Source of the DNA: Saprospiraceae bacterium
GTDB lineage: Bacteria; Bacteroidota; Bacteroidia; Chitinophagales; Saprospiraceae
Length of the DNA stretch: 58,852 nucleotides
Direction: 5' to 3'
Assembly (NCBI GenBank): GCA_020628475.1
Contig: JAHDFB010000015.1
Coordinates: 1 to 58,852 of the forward strand
Shown here: positions 8,468 through 18,048 of the stretch, piece after piece
How the letters are laid out: the number at the start of each line of letters is the position of its first letter
How positions within the stretch are numbered: the stretch's first letter is position 1
Translations under genes and position numbers: made by a program
Notes under the pieces: model-generated
Told to the model about the DNA's origin: nothing
The model's input: the letters and a program-made list of their open reading frames with translations, nothing else
The model's database searches: none

Positions 8468-9268
8468 TTAGAAGGCATAACTCAAGGTAATATAACGAAT
8501 TCCATTAAGCGTACTAATGATGCCATTTGAAATGCGCTGAGGTGAAATAATGTCTCGACTTATAAATTGATAATCACCATTCCCCCAATCTAAGAGTGTT
8601 ACCGCTGTTCTTACTTCTTGATAGCGCGTGCTAAAAAATCCAATTTCGTAGCTAGATTCTAGTCCTACACTGAATTGTTTGGTAATATAGTACTTGATTC
8701 CTATGAAGGGTGTAACACCTACTGTAATCGTTTGAATTCTTCTATTTACACTGTTATCATAATCAAATAATATTCCTGGAGTATTTGAAAAATAGAAATC
8801 ATCATTCACCTTATAATAACGTCCAAAAATATCAGCACCGTAATAATGGACAAAGCGCCCTTTTTGAAACTGTTTCTCCATTCCAAATCCCAATCGAATA
8901 TTGTAATAATCACTCACTTCAAATTCAATGTAATTCGAATCAATTTCTTCAGACGGAGTATTATCTTCGAAGCTTGTTTGCGTTCTTATATCTACAAAAG
9001 CCCTATAAAAATTAACCGAGTTTACCGCTACTAAGTCTCCATAATTAAACTTCTTTTTAACGATAATAGCTGCGGACGAAGTGTTATCCCATATGGATCT
9101 AAAACGACTAAATCCGAGATCTATCTGATAGTTATTTTTACGAACCTCAGAGATTTCCACTTTCTTGGATAGGATGGAATCCAGTTGCGCCTGAATTGAC
9201 TGCGGAGTGAAAAGTGTGAAAATGAAAATTATACTAATAAGTAAAGGTCGTAGTCCGATGGTCTTCAT
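8468..9268 (-). CDS. Outer-membrane beta-barrel-like protein
   Basis: 266 aa from the ATG at 9268, which gives a standard signal peptide (MKTIGLRPLLISIIFIFTLF ... IQAQ). An upstream start would add 21 residues with no role. The mature part alternates short amphipathic strands and turns (IDLGFSRFRSIW, YNIRLGFGMEKQF, TVGVTPFIGIKYYITKQFSVGLESSYEIGFF) and ends in an aromatic residue (YITLSYAF), as barrels do. No named family recognised. Confidence 0.75.
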   Translation of the reverse strand: MKTIGLRPLLISIIFIFTLFTPQSIQAQLDSILSKKVEISEVRKNNYQIDLGFSRFRSIWDNTSSAAIIVKKKFNYGDLVAVNSVNFYRAFVDIRTQTSFEDNTPSEEIDSNYIEFEVSDYYNIRLGFGMEKQFQKGRFVHYYGADIFGRYYKVNDDFYFSNTPGILFDYDNSVNRRIQTITVGVTPFIGIKYYITKQFSVGLESSYEIGFFSTRYQEVRTAVTLLDWGNGDYQFISRDIISPQRISNGIISTLNGIRYITLSYAF

Positions 9269-9442
9269 GTTAATATTTGTTTCAACAGTTTTAGATGTGT
9301 TCGTTTGAAAGCGAAATTTAAAAAAAATCAATTACACGAACAATTATTACGGTAGCTAGTATGTACTTCTAAGGTTGAATAACACTCAAATTTTGCGAAC
9401 AGGCACATACTCAAATTATAGAATTCCTTGTAACTTTATAGC

Positions 9443-10645
9443 ATGTCGATCTTCATAAAACGCAAGAACTCGCTTTCTCATATTAAGTATTTACTATTCT
9501 TAACTTGGTTTTGCACAGCCTGTCAGGAAGAAGATCCAAGAATTCGAGTTCCCATATTCATTGAACAAGAATTCCCGATTAGTTATAATGCCTTGGTGCC
9601 TGAGGGCAAAGTACCATTACCACACCACAACCCTACTATCAATCAGGATGATGCTGATCAACTAACGGAAGATTTATTTATAATTAATAATTATGGACTT
9701 TATCAGGGAGCAGAAGAAGATGAATCTTGTTATTTTCATAACGCCTTAGATATAATATTACCCAATGCTACCCCCATATTTGCAGTAGAAGATGGAATCG
9801 TCCGAGCAAATATTGGTGGGGATCAATACTACCGAACATTAGTCATTGAAGATTTGGATGATATTAGCGAAGCTTGGTCATATACTCATATATTTGACAT
9901 CGCGGTTAGTCCCGGAGAAATAGTAGAAAAGGGACAATTTCTAGGCGTCGTCAATTTTAAAGGATTGGAACATATTCATATTGGTCGAATGAAAATTAGA
10001 AATGGAGGATCTTGGACCAATTTTCAAGATCATATTTATACCTTCCCTGATGACTTTTTCACGCTGAAAGACACGATGAAACCATTTATAAAAACGCCGT
10101 TTCATTTTTTTCAAAATCATGAAAATAGTCCGATAGATAATAGTGAAACCGTGGACACGATTCAAGGTCAAGTAGATATTGTCGTTAGTATGCGTGATGC
10201 TGGCCAATATTCGGGCGATGTATTAACGGGATCTTCCGAATATTGGGGAGATCGATTGGCCATTAGAAATGTGTATTATAATATTGTCAAAGATGGACTT
10301 GTCATCGACCAGATCGAATCATTCGATTTCAGAAAGATTGAACTAGAGAGTTCTCCCACCGCTTGGAAAACTACTTTGACGGCCTATAAACACCGACGCA
10401 TTTTGGATTCTGATCCAAATAACTACAATATGTTTTATTCTCATTATGTGCTCACCCATATCCGTCCAAATTTTGAAGGTTCCATACAGCCGGAAGATGA
10501 AAATTTGGCTTGGGACACGCAACAACTGAATGATGATGGTACGGCTGCTTATCCCAATGGATTATACGAAATTGAAGTCCATGCCTTCGATACCAATGGC
10601 AATGAAGCAGTTCAATCAGATTTGGTGTATATTAAAAACCAATAA
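9443..10645 (+). CDS. M23 (LytM-like) metallopeptidase-domain lipoprotein
   Basis: 400-aa exported protein with a lipobox (FCTAC, Cys27). Residues 95-185 carry the M23 zinc and catalytic set: His99-x3-Asp103 (FHNALD), His149 (SYTH) and His177-x-His179 (EHIHIG), with the DGIV and GVV strands expected around them. M23 enzymes cut peptidoglycan cross-bridges or other glycine-rich peptides; a complete motif suggests activity. The C-terminal 200 residues contain an Ig-like/beta-sandwich region (VDIVVSMRDAGQYSGDVLTG ... NGLYEIEVHAFDTNGNEAV). Convergent with the next gene, only 2 bp apart. Confidence 0.85.
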   Translation: MSIFIKRKNSLSHIKYLLFLTWFCTACQEEDPRIRVPIFIEQEFPISYNALVPEGKVPLPHHNPTINQDDADQLTEDLFIINNYGLYQGAEEDESCYFHNALDIILPNATPIFAVEDGIVRANIGGDQYYRTLVIEDLDDISEAWSYTHIFDIAVSPGEIVEKGQFLGVVNFKGLEHIHIGRMKIRNGGSWTNFQDHIYTFPDDFFTLKDTMKPFIKTPFHFFQNHENSPIDNSETVDTIQGQVDIVVSMRDAGQYSGDVLTGSSEYWGDRLAIRNVYYNIVKDGLVIDQIESFDFRKIELESSPTAWKTTLTAYKHRRILDSDPNNYNMFYSHYVLTHIRPNFEGSIQPEDENLAWDTQQLNDDGTAAYPNGLYEIEVHAFDTNGNEAVQSDLVYIKNQ

Positions 10646-10647
10646 GT

Positions 10648-11259
10648 CTATTTAGCTCTGGTTTCTATTTCCATTGCTTTCCAATAAAATGATTCAAAGT
10701 CTCTTTTCTTCATCGAAGGGCGCATGGCCAATAATACATCGTGTAGATCAAGCACGTCATTTCTTAATAACTGTGTGTCAAAATTATATTTCATCATTTG
10801 GCGTTCGATGCGTACCCGGATATCAAGAATTTCAGATAAAGTAAAACCTCGTCCTTGAAGGATCTCAAGCGTTTCCCTCTTTTCTGAATCGTTTTTTTCA
10901 AGATCTAAAAATGGTTCGGTCAAATATTCCCAATTGCAATTGCGAATCTCCGTTGGAATATTATTCATTTCGGCAAATATCTCTAGGCGATCCTGAAAGG
11001 AAGAATCCATAAAAATAATTTCCTCTTCTACACGAATGGAAAGGCGTAACGATCCAGTAAATATAGATCGTATTCTATTGGATGGAATAAATCCTTTAGG
11101 TCCATAAGGGCAAGCTTGATGAGGATAATTTTGTAGCTGAATCCCCTGATCAAAAAGCTTTGTAGCTCCCACATGTTTCCCAAACCAATACAGATCCTTG
11201 AAAGTGGATCTAAAGTAAATCCCTTCCCTTGGTGTCAATAATTGCTCTAGAATATTCAT
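10648..11259 (-). CDS. Conserved-looking hypothetical protein
   Basis: 203 aa, no signal peptide and no TM segment, mixed alpha/beta composition. Visible features are an N-terminal LLTPREGIYFRSTFKDLYWFGKHVG segment, a Pro/Gly loop (ACPYGPKGFIPSNR) and a long helical C-terminal third (ILDIRVRIERQMMKY ... AMRPSMKKRDFESFYWKAM). I do not recognise the family. Coding is supported by a full frame and a clean ATG. Confidence 0.6.
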   Translation of the reverse strand: MNILEQLLTPREGIYFRSTFKDLYWFGKHVGATKLFDQGIQLQNYPHQACPYGPKGFIPSNRIRSIFTGSLRLSIRVEEEIIFMDSSFQDRLEIFAEMNNIPTEIRNCNWEYLTEPFLDLEKNDSEKRETLEILQGRGFTLSEILDIRVRIERQMMKYNFDTQLLRNDVLDLHDVLLAMRPSMKKRDFESFYWKAMEIETRAK

Positions 11260-11467
11260 TGTCCATCAATTAATAGTTTAAAGTTATGGATTTATAGTTC
11301 TTTTGGTGGGCTCGGGGGCCCAAAAGCAATACAAACGTAGCCCTTCGACCGAATAAATGCTCTTCGGTAAGTCGTATCTCCGCGCTTTGCATAAATTAAT
11401 GATTTAATAATATTTCTTGAATTTCAAACTACTAGAAAAGCTTATTTTCGTGCCATAAATCTAATTC
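11260..11467. promoter_or_regulatory. Divergent regulatory region with a GC-rich hairpin
   Basis: About 208 bp between a minus-strand unknown gene and the aquaporin. Within AT-rich DNA it carries a GC-rich patch (about 11302-11395) with GGGC-N6-GCCC flanked by TTTTGG and AAAA. A weak promoter-like TATTTTCG lies shortly before the aquaporin start. Roles not established. Confidence 0.35.
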
Positions 11468-12118
11468 ATGATACGATTTTTCTGGGCAGAGGCGGTTGGA
11501 ACCTTTTCACTCGTTCTTTGTGGTACCGGTGCAATTATCTTGGGTGACTATTCAGATGGGGCCATCAATAATTTCTTGACAGCAATTGCATTTGGAATGA
11601 TCGTATACTTCATGATTACGGCCTTCAGACGAATTTCAGGGGCTCACATTAATCCGGCCGTCACTGTAGGATTTGCCATGACGCATCTCTTTGAAAACAA
11701 AAAAATATTCGCATATGTAAGCGGTCAATTGTTTGGAGCATTACTAGCGTCAGTGCTGCTTTATGTGCTTTTCCCCAAACACCCCACTCTTGGAGCCACC
11801 ATTCCAAAAATTTCGATAGCTGCCACATTTGTCACCGAATTCGTTTTAAGTTTTATACTAATGTACAGTATACTGTGGATTAGCCAACACCGTAAATGGC
11901 AGCAATATACGGCTATGGTAGTAGGAATCGTTGTATTTCTAGAAGCCTATTTCGCTGGACCATTCACGGGCGCATCTATGAATCCAGCTCGATCAATAGC
12001 GCCAGCCATCATAAGCGGTCAAACCGAGGGGCTTTGGATTTATATAGTATCTACCATGATGGGCATGCTGGTCGCGGGTATATTATGGGCGAAACGAAGA
12101 CGACGGTTCATTTCTTAA
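11468..12118 (+). CDS. Aquaporin / glycerol facilitator (MIP) family channel
   Basis: Inner-membrane channel of 216 aa with six TM segments and both half-helix signatures: GAHINPAVT (Asn62-Pro-Ala64) and GASMNPARS (Asn172-Pro-Ala174, Arg175). Phe51-like and His positions near the selectivity filter suggest a water channel (AqpZ-like), but substrate is not certain from sequence alone. The last 36 bp overlap the 3' end of the convergent TrpF-like gene, so each could affect the other's mRNA end. Confidence 0.92.
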   Translation: MIRFFWAEAVGTFSLVLCGTGAIILGDYSDGAINNFLTAIAFGMIVYFMITAFRRISGAHINPAVTVGFAMTHLFENKKIFAYVSGQLFGALLASVLLYVLFPKHPTLGATIPKISIAATFVTEFVLSFILMYSILWISQHRKWQQYTAMVVGIVVFLEAYFAGPFTGASMNPARSIAPAIISGQTEGLWIYIVSTMMGMLVAGILWAKRRRRFIS

Positions 12119-12772
12119 TCGTTTCATGAACTGTTCTAGTTTTTCAGGATCCAATTGCCCATTGGTTCGTACACCACTGCATAGATCCACGCCAAACGGA
12201 TTTGTAATTTTTACCGCTTCTTCTACATTATCTGCCTTTATACCACCTGCTAAATAAACGGGTATATCCAACTCTTCCACAATGAATTTACTAATATTCC
12301 AATCATGTGTTCGTCCAGTGCCACCTAATTCTTTGACCGACTTATTTGGATTTCCACTATCCAGCAATATCCCGTCTACATAGGAACTAAAGCGAATCGC
12401 TTCACGAACAATCTCCTCATCCAAAACATGCAATACTTGAATGATCTGAATATCAGCCAAACGCTGACGAAGTTCTTTAATAGCATTTAATGGAAGTGCA
12501 TCAACAATTTGCAGCATGGAAGGTCTCATGTATTGACATTGACGAATGATCTCCTCAACATCCTGCTTACTTGTGAGTAAACAACAATCAACTCTACCTG
12601 CAACATGTTCAATGATTTGTTTGATTTCTGATTCAGCAATGATACCAGGTCCACTTGGCATATCACTCACTAATCCGATTATATTAGCTCCATGCGATAT
12701 GGCCAATTCTGCCTCTCCAATGGAACTAATACAACAAATTTTTACATGAACATCAACGGAGGAATTATTCAT
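12083..12772 (-). CDS. Stand-alone phosphoribosylanthranilate isomerase-like (TrpF family) TIM barrel
   Basis: TrpF catalyses the Amadori isomerisation of N-(5'-phosphoribosyl)anthranilate. This 229-aa single-domain barrel has the Cys motif near the N-terminus (HVKICCISS, Cys13, usually KICG), the ILLDSG strand with the catalytic Asp, a GGTGRTHDW loop and the phosphate-binding YLAGGI plus VDLCSGVRTNG at the C-terminal side. It is not beside other trp genes, and the Gly of KICG is Cys, so it may be a paralogue with a different substrate. Convergent overlap of 36 bp with the aquaporin. Confidence 0.82.
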   Translation of the reverse strand: MNNSSVDVHVKICCISSIGEAELAISHGANIIGLVSDMPSGPGIIAESEIKQIIEHVAGRVDCCLLTSKQDVEEIIRQCQYMRPSMLQIVDALPLNAIKELRQRLADIQIIQVLHVLDEEIVREAIRFSSYVDGILLDSGNPNKSVKELGGTGRTHDWNISKFIVEELDIPVYLAGGIKADNVEEAVKITNPFGVDLCSGVRTNGQLDPEKLEQFMKRLRNEPSSSFRP

Positions 12773-12807
12773 GTACCCTACTTATTGACAATGTGTTCAA
12801 TATTGAA

Positions 12808-13011
12808 TTATTTACTTTTCTTGGCCTTTTTTTTCTTAGACTTTACTACTTTCTTCGTCTTTGCTGCTGTTTTCTTTTCAGCCTTTTTTGCTTTTGCTTT
12901 AGCCTTCTCTTCCGCTCTTTTATCTTTCTTCGCTTTTTGGATATCTAGACGTAATTTTTTGATGGCTTTTTTATGCTCCTTAATTTTCTCCTGTAATTTC
13001 TTAATACTCAT
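12808..13011 (-). CDS. Small Lys/Ala-rich basic protein
   Basis: 67 aa from ATG 13011. The first 30 residues form a coiled-coil-like helix (MSIKKLQEKIKEHKKAIKKL), the rest is a histone-H1-like tail of K, A and E (KAKAKAKKAEKKTAAKTKK ... SKKKKAKKSK). Such proteins in Bacteroidota may bind nucleic acid, but low-complexity tails are easy to form, so function is inference. Both ends of the gene are well placed between neighbours. Confidence 0.65.
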   Translation of the reverse strand: MSIKKLQEKIKEHKKAIKKLRLDIQKAKKDKRAEEKAKAKAKKAEKKTAAKTKKVVKSKKKKAKKSK

Positions 13012-13156
13012 ACTATAACAATTTTTCAAATTTGGAAACGCCAAGTTAACATTCTCTTAATATTAAATTAACATTCCAGTGTTAAGTTTTCAATAAAGTG
13101 AAAAACTTAACATAGAAATTAGTAGGAAAGCTGAAAATAAAAAAGCGGAATAGGCC

Positions 13157-13849
13157 TTACCAATTAGAGTGTAATGACAACTGAATTTGATTCTTCGCCG
13201 AATTATTCAACGTTTGGTTCATAAGACCCAACTGAACTTTTTGTCCTTTTGAAAACTGATAACCAATTGCCGCATAAAATCGGTTTCTATCAAAATATTC
13301 GACCATTCGATTATTACCTATTTCCTTTTGTCCATTGACGAATAATTCATTATACATAGACAGATAAACCGTTTTAGGCTGCATGGTTTTGTTTGTTATG
13401 GGTACCGTCAAAAATAGATTGTATCGAAACCTTGTTCTAAAATCCTGATCTTCAACCCATCGCTGTTCATATCTAAAGCGATGTTTTAGGCCAATGCGAC
13501 TGGATACCTTATTTGGTATAAGAACCTCTTGATATATCCTAGATTCTGAAACTGTTTCATTGGAATCTCCTCGTTCTCCTGTAGTTATATTGCCATAGCC
13601 CAAAGTCAAAACGGTATTATTATCAAAGGGTCTGTACGTAATGCCTGAACGCAACAATAATTGTTCAAGATCGCCAATGTAATTCCAATTACGAAATTGC
13701 AGGTCTCCTTGAACACCCCATTTAGACTCTCCAAACTTAACATCATAAAAATACATGTACCAGGCGCCCATGTCGTCCTCCAAAGAACTTTGCTGAGCAT
13801 TGGAAAATTGGAATATACAAATGAATAATAGAATGTAAATGAGTCTCAT
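13157..13849 (-). CDS. DUF2490 family outer-membrane protein
   Basis: 230 aa with signal peptide (IFQFSNAQ) and a barrel-like series of strands. The DUF2490 hallmarks are present: GAWYMYFYDVKFGESKWGV, QLLLRSGITYRPFDN, a central RIGLKHRFRYEQRW and RFRYNLFLTVPI. Members are beta-barrel proteins of unknown role. It lies just downstream of cydB on the same strand; a TACATTTG box at 13942-13949 (minus) may give it its own promoter. Confidence 0.82.
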   Translation of the reverse strand: MRLIYILLFICIFQFSNAQQSSLEDDMGAWYMYFYDVKFGESKWGVQGDLQFRNWNYIGDLEQLLLRSGITYRPFDNNTVLTLGYGNITTGERGDSNETVSESRIYQEVLIPNKVSSRIGLKHRFRYEQRWVEDQDFRTRFRYNLFLTVPITNKTMQPKTVYLSMYNELFVNGQKEIGNNRMVEYFDRNRFYAAIGYQFSKGQKVQLGLMNQTLNNSAKNQIQLSLHSNW

Positions 13850-13941
13850 AGATATTAAACGATTATTGACGGCATTATGAATGCTCCAAATTATATGAAT
13901 TCACCTGTTATACAACCCAAGAATTAGATTTTTGTTTATTA

Positions 13942-13949
13942 CAAATGTA
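13942..13949 (-). promoter_or_regulatory. Candidate -7 box for the DUF2490 gene
   Basis: Read on the minus strand the site is TACATTTG, an exact match to the Bacteroidota TAnnTTTG consensus, about 93 bp before the start codon. No clear -33 element was seen in front of it. Confidence 0.35.
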
Positions 13950-13971
13950 TTGGCATAAGCGACGATGAAAT

Positions 13972-15012
13972 CTAATAACTCGTTTCGTCAATAATCACTT
14001 TTCCTCTAAATGTACGGTAAACAAAGATAGTATAGGCCAATACCAAAGGACCGCCAACGGCAACAAAACCAAGCATGATCCCTAAGGTCTTTTCTGAAGA
14101 TGCCGCCTCATAAATTGATATATCATATTGCGGACCTATACTAGAAATTAAAATGGAAGGATATAATTCAATCGCCACTACAATCAAAAAAAACGAAATG
14201 GTCAGCGCTGAGAACATAAAGGCCTGCCAATATTTGAACTTGCTGAGCAATCGCGGAATGTTTGCAATACTTAATATCCCCAGTAACGGAACTGTGAATA
14301 ACAGCGGCTGATCTAAGAATCGATCCGATAGATGAGGATAATTGATCCATACTATAATACTGAGAATAATAAACAGAATGATAAAGGCGAACATACTGTA
14401 TTTCGTGAGTTTAACTAATTTCTCGAATAATTTCCCTTCTGTTTTCATGATAAGATACAATCCGCCATGCATCATAAATAGACTCAATACTGTGAAACCA
14501 ATCAGAATTGAAAAGGGCGAGATTGATTCCAAAAGACCCACATTGATATTTCGATCCTCTTCAAATGGCAGTCCTTGAAGTACATTACCTAATATAATTC
14601 CTAACATGAATGCCAGCATGATACTAGATATTGAATAAGCAATATCCCACATTTTTCGCCACCAACGCATTTCTTCTTTACTTCTAAATTCGATAGAAAT
14701 AGCGCGAAAAATCAGAAAGAATAGAAAGAACATAAATGGCAGGTATAATGCCGAAAATAAAGTAGCATATACTAAAGGAAATCCAGCAAACAAGGCTCCG
14801 CCACCAATAACCAACCAGACCTCATTACCATCCCAGACCGGTCCCACCGCATTGAGTGCGATCCGTCTACTTTTCTCTTTTTTCAAAAATAAATGCCATG
14901 CTCCAGCACCAAAATCAAATCCATCTAAAATGGCATATCCAGAAAATAAGGCTCCTATAACTAAGTACCACCATGTCGGATAATCCATACCTAAAAATGT
15001 TTGCATATCCAT
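13972..15012 (-). CDS. cydB: Cytochrome bd oxidase subunit II
   Basis: Structural subunit of the bd-type quinol oxidase in the cytoplasmic membrane, pairing with CydA to reduce O2 with quinol. 346 aa with eight or so TM segments and family motifs YAILDGFDFGAGAWHLF near the N-terminus, GPVWDGNEVWLVIGGGALFAGFP, and AISIEFRSKEE. It starts 4 bp after cydA, so translation is probably coupled. No small CydX-type reading frame was found after it. Confidence 0.96.
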   Translation of the reverse strand: MDMQTFLGMDYPTWWYLVIGALFSGYAILDGFDFGAGAWHLFLKKEKSRRIALNAVGPVWDGNEVWLVIGGGALFAGFPLVYATLFSALYLPFMFFLFFLIFRAISIEFRSKEEMRWWRKMWDIAYSISSIMLAFMLGIILGNVLQGLPFEEDRNINVGLLESISPFSILIGFTVLSLFMMHGGLYLIMKTEGKLFEKLVKLTKYSMFAFIILFIILSIIVWINYPHLSDRFLDQPLLFTVPLLGILSIANIPRLLSKFKYWQAFMFSALTISFFLIVVAIELYPSILISSIGPQYDISIYEAASSEKTLGIMLGFVAVGGPLVLAYTIFVYRTFRGKVIIDETSY

Positions 15013-15016
15013 GATC

Positions 15017-16393
15017 TTACTTTAAAATTGCTTCTGTAATGTCCTTTGTCTGGGAACGTTTATCGATCAATTTTTCATCATAAGGTCCATGTTTTATTTT
15101 CTTATTCAATAGATAAACAAAGAGTAAAAACAAAATCGTATAAATAATGAAAAACATAATCAGTGAGGTTAGCACCTGTCCCGCACTTACGGCTTGGGAA
15201 AAAGCATCAGATGTCCTTAATAAGCCATACACCACCCAAGGTTGACGCCCCATTTCTGCAGCAAACCAACCAAACTGATTGGCAAGTTGAGGTAATATCG
15301 CAGCGAATACAAACATTTTGAGCAACCACTTCGTCTCAAACAATCGACCTTTCAGTAAGTAGAACAATCCTAGTAAAGACAGAGCAATCAACATCATTCC
15401 GATGGCTACCATCAAATGATAAAATTGAAAAACTGCATTCACTTGACCTGGCCTTTCGTCTTCGGGAAAGGCATTTAACCCGATCACAGGATGATTCAAG
15501 TCCTGATGCAGTAAAAATGACAAGCCTTTTGGTATTTTCAATCCAGTAACCTTCTGATTCTCTTTGTCCACCCATCCCATCAGATACATATCCGCTACTG
15601 CTAAAGAATCGAAATGCCCTTCAAAGGCGGCCAACTTGGCGGGTTGATTTTTGGCCACTCCATCGGCCGATCGATGCCCTGTAAACAATTGAGATAAAGA
15701 AAAAATGGAAGCGACCAATAAGGCAATTTTAAAGGCCTTTTTTGATATTTCTATATGTCGATTCTTTAGTAAATAATATGCATGAACGGAAAGCACTAAG
15801 AAAGCACCCGCCAGAAATGCGCCAATCCACACATGACTCAGCCGATCAACACTAGATGGATTGAAAACCATGGCCCCAAAATCTACAATTTCCGCTCGAG
15901 CATCCATCCCCTCCCCTACAATATGATATCCTGCGGGGGTTTGCTGCCAACTATTGGCAATCACGATCCAAACGGCAGAAAAAACGGACCCAAGAAATAC
16001 TCCAATGGTTGATACGAAATGAACCCAAGGTTTTACTCGATTCCATCCAAATAGTAAAACACCTAAGAAACCACTTTCTAAAGCAAAGGCAAAAATCCCT
16101 TCAGCAGCAAGAGCTGAACCAAATACATCACCAACATATTTCGAATACGTTGCCCAGTTCGTACCAAATTCAAATTCCATCACGATGCCCGTAGCGACTC
16201 CAATCCCAAAAGTCAATGCAAATATTTTGGTCCAAAATCGTGCAAGTACCTCATATTGCTTGTTTCTAGTACGAATATAGAGTCCCTCAAAAATAACCAT
16301 AAGAAGTCCCAGTCCAATACTTAAAGGTGGATAAATGTAGTGGAAAGCAATCGTAAAGGCGAACTGTATGCGTGCAAGAATTTCTACATCCAT
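15017..16393 (-). CDS. cydA: Cytochrome bd oxidase subunit I
   Basis: Heme-bearing catalytic subunit with quinol site. 458 aa, about nine TM helices. His18 ([15 protein letters not shown]) matches the high-spin heme ligand, later helices carry a conserved His ([12 protein letters not shown]) and Met ([10 protein letters not shown]) corresponding to heme b558 ligands, and the GRQPW motif is present ([12 protein letters not shown]). The quinol loop is of the short type. bd oxidases work at low oxygen and resist nitric oxide and peroxide. Upstream is a 476-bp spacer with a palindrome related to one before the cytochrome c peroxidase gene. Confidence 0.96.
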   Translation of the reverse strand: MDVEILARIQFAFTIAFHYIYPPLSIGLGLLMVIFEGLYIRTRNKQYEVLARFWTKIFALTFGIGVATGIVMEFEFGTNWATYSKYVGDVFGSALAAEGIFAFALESGFLGVLLFGWNRVKPWVHFVSTIGVFLGSVFSAVWIVIANSWQQTPAGYHIVGEGMDARAEIVDFGAMVFNPSSVDRLSHVWIGAFLAGAFLVLSVHAYYLLKNRHIEISKKAFKIALLVASIFSLSQLFTGHRSADGVAKNQPAKLAAFEGHFDSLAVADMYLMGWVDKENQKVTGLKIPKGLSFLLHQDLNHPVIGLNAFPEDERPGQVNAVFQFYHLMVAIGMMLIALSLLGLFYLLKGRLFETKWLLKMFVFAAILPQLANQFGWFAAEMGRQPWVVYGLLRTSDAFSQAVSAGQVLTSLIMFFIIYTILFLLFVYLLNKKIKHGPYDEKLIDKRSQTKDITEAILK

Positions 16394-16869
16394 CTTAAAG
16401 AATTTTGTATTATAAATCTACTATTTATAACACAATTTAAAGTGAAGAGGATGCTCTTTAAAATAGTCTAGAATAGATATAAATTAAGAAGAATATCATC
16501 GTTTAGAACAACAAATGAATGGCCCGGACTGAAAGACAATTGTCTACAGTCCGAGTTGACTCACGCATCAAAATAGCATTTCATTTGAATATTCAAATAC
16601 TTCGCTATCCCTTTCATTCAGTTCAATGTACACCATGGTATCTTTTAAGCAAAACTACATGGCTCGAATGCAATAAAAATGGACAATTTCGATAAAATCA
16701 TACTTATTTTTACATCATATGTAAAAAATATAGTTATGCACTCCACGAAAATACCGTTTTTGATGAAAACTCCAAAAGCTTGAAATTATTTGTGCGTTTG
16801 CTTCTTTGGAGATTAATTTTCTACAGGTGATCAAAAGGTTTAAAACGATTTAGCTATTTTTAGGTTATA
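16394..16869. other. Divergent spacer between cydA and the esterase, with a palindrome
   Basis: 476 bp without a gene. The notable element is the nested palindrome at 16525-16553; the remainder is AT-rich. A minus-strand TAGATTTA at 16413-16420, one base off the TAnnTTTG pattern, lies close to the cydA start. No other structure seen. Confidence 0.4.
16525..16553. promoter_or_regulatory. Nested palindrome upstream of cydA, candidate operator
   Basis: CGGACTG (16525-16531) and CAGTCCG (16547-16553) enclose the perfect palindrome AGACAATTGTCT (16534-16545). Centre is about 147 bp before cydA. Half-site AGACAA/TTGTCT also forms the palindrome in the ccp promoter, which is why an operator is suggested; an RNA hairpin is the alternative. 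Confidence 0.5.
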
Positions 16870-18006
16870 ATGTTAAAAACAATGAGGTACCTATTATTTT
16901 TTCTATTCATTCCAGGATTTCTTGTATCACAACAAACTATTCAAGGTGATTTGATGCACGATGGTGAAGAAAGAGATTATCTGTTGTACATCCCAGCCAA
17001 TTATTCTGGGAACGAAGATGTTCCTTTGGTCATCAATTTCCACGGTTATCAAAGCTCGAATGTAGAACAGATCGCTTATGGAGATTTCCGTCCCATTGCA
17101 GATACCGCGGGATTTATTCTTGTTGTACCTCAAGGCTTACAGCACGAAGGTAATACGCACTGGAATGTAGGAGGATGGATTATCAATAGTCCGGTAGATG
17201 ATGTAGATTTCACCGCAGAACTGATCAATCATCTGGCCTCCAATTATTCCATTAATACGGATCGAGTATATGCGACAGGAATGTCCAATGGAGGATTTAT
17301 GAGCTTTTTATTGGCCTGCCAATTGGGTGATAAAATTGCCGCCATAGCATCTGTAACAGGTTCTATGACTCCAAGTACCTTTAATGAATGTAATCCTACG
17401 CATCCAACACCGGTTTTACAAATCCATGGTGATTCGGACAGTGTCGTACCATATAATGGAGCGATCTGGACAAAATCAGTGTCAGAAACGGTTGAGTATT
17501 GGAAAAACTTCAATCAGTGCGAAGACGAAGCCATTCTCACTATACTTGACGATATAGATGTGACCGATGGAAGTACGGTGGAGCGATATGTGTATGAAAA
17601 TATGAACAACCATGCGGTTGTTGAACATTATAAAGTGCTCGGTGGTGATCACACTTGGCCTGGAACCATCTTCGATTTTGGAGGGACCAACCAAGATATC
17701 AACGCTTCCGAAAAAATATGGCAATTCTTCGCCCAATATGATCTAAACGGTAAAATCACGGTTTCACAAGCTGATTATCAAACGGCTTTTACTTGGTCAA
17801 TCTTTCCCAATCCGAGTCAAGATCGCCTTTATTTCAATGGGGTGAATAACATGGCGGAAGATTTAAAAATATACGATCAAAAAGGAAGCCTAATTATTTT
17901 AAATAAAGGAATCCAAACACCTTCTTATTTAGATATTTCCCCGCTTAAACATGGAATGTACTTTATAGAACTAGAAGGGCAGGTACAGAAGTTTATTAAA
18001 CTGTAA
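16870..18006 (+). CDS. Secreted PHB-depolymerase/feruloyl-esterase family hydrolase with T9SS domain
   Basis: Alpha/beta hydrolase secreted by T9SS, likely acting on polyester, feruloyl or acetyl esters outside the cell. Signal peptide ends near residue 20 (GFLVSQQ). The catalytic triad can be read as Ser139 (GMSNGG), Asp190 (HGDSDSVVP) and His261 (GGDHTWPG), with the oxyanion region NFHGYQSS and the QGL ... W motif typical of the LpqC/EstB family. The final 75 residues are a type A sorting domain (SIFPNPSQDRLYF ... HGMYFIEL ... KFIKL). Followed by a hairpin before the AraC gene. Confidence 0.92.
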   Translation: MLKTMRYLLFFLFIPGFLVSQQTIQGDLMHDGEERDYLLYIPANYSGNEDVPLVINFHGYQSSNVEQIAYGDFRPIADTAGFILVVPQGLQHEGNTHWNVGGWIINSPVDDVDFTAELINHLASNYSINTDRVYATGMSNGGFMSFLLACQLGDKIAAIASVTGSMTPSTFNECNPTHPTPVLQIHGDSDSVVPYNGAIWTKSVSETVEYWKNFNQCEDEAILTILDDIDVTDGSTVERYVYENMNNHAVVEHYKVLGGDHTWPGTIFDFGGTNQDINASEKIWQFFAQYDLNGKITVSQADYQTAFTWSIFPNPSQDRLYFNGVNNMAEDLKIYDQKGSLIILNKGIQTPSYLDISPLKHGMYFIELEGQVQKFIKL

Positions 18007-18019
18007 ATGAATCCTTTAT

Positions 18020-18039
18020 CTAAGAACAGCTATTCTTAG
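18020..18039 (+). terminator. Hairpin between esterase and AraC gene
   Basis: CTAAGAA (18020-18026) and TTCTTAG (18033-18039) pair over 7 bp with a 6-nt loop, 14 bp after the esterase stop. No long T-run, so it is a weak terminator at best. Confidence 0.45.
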
Positions 18040-18048
18040 TTCGATCAT

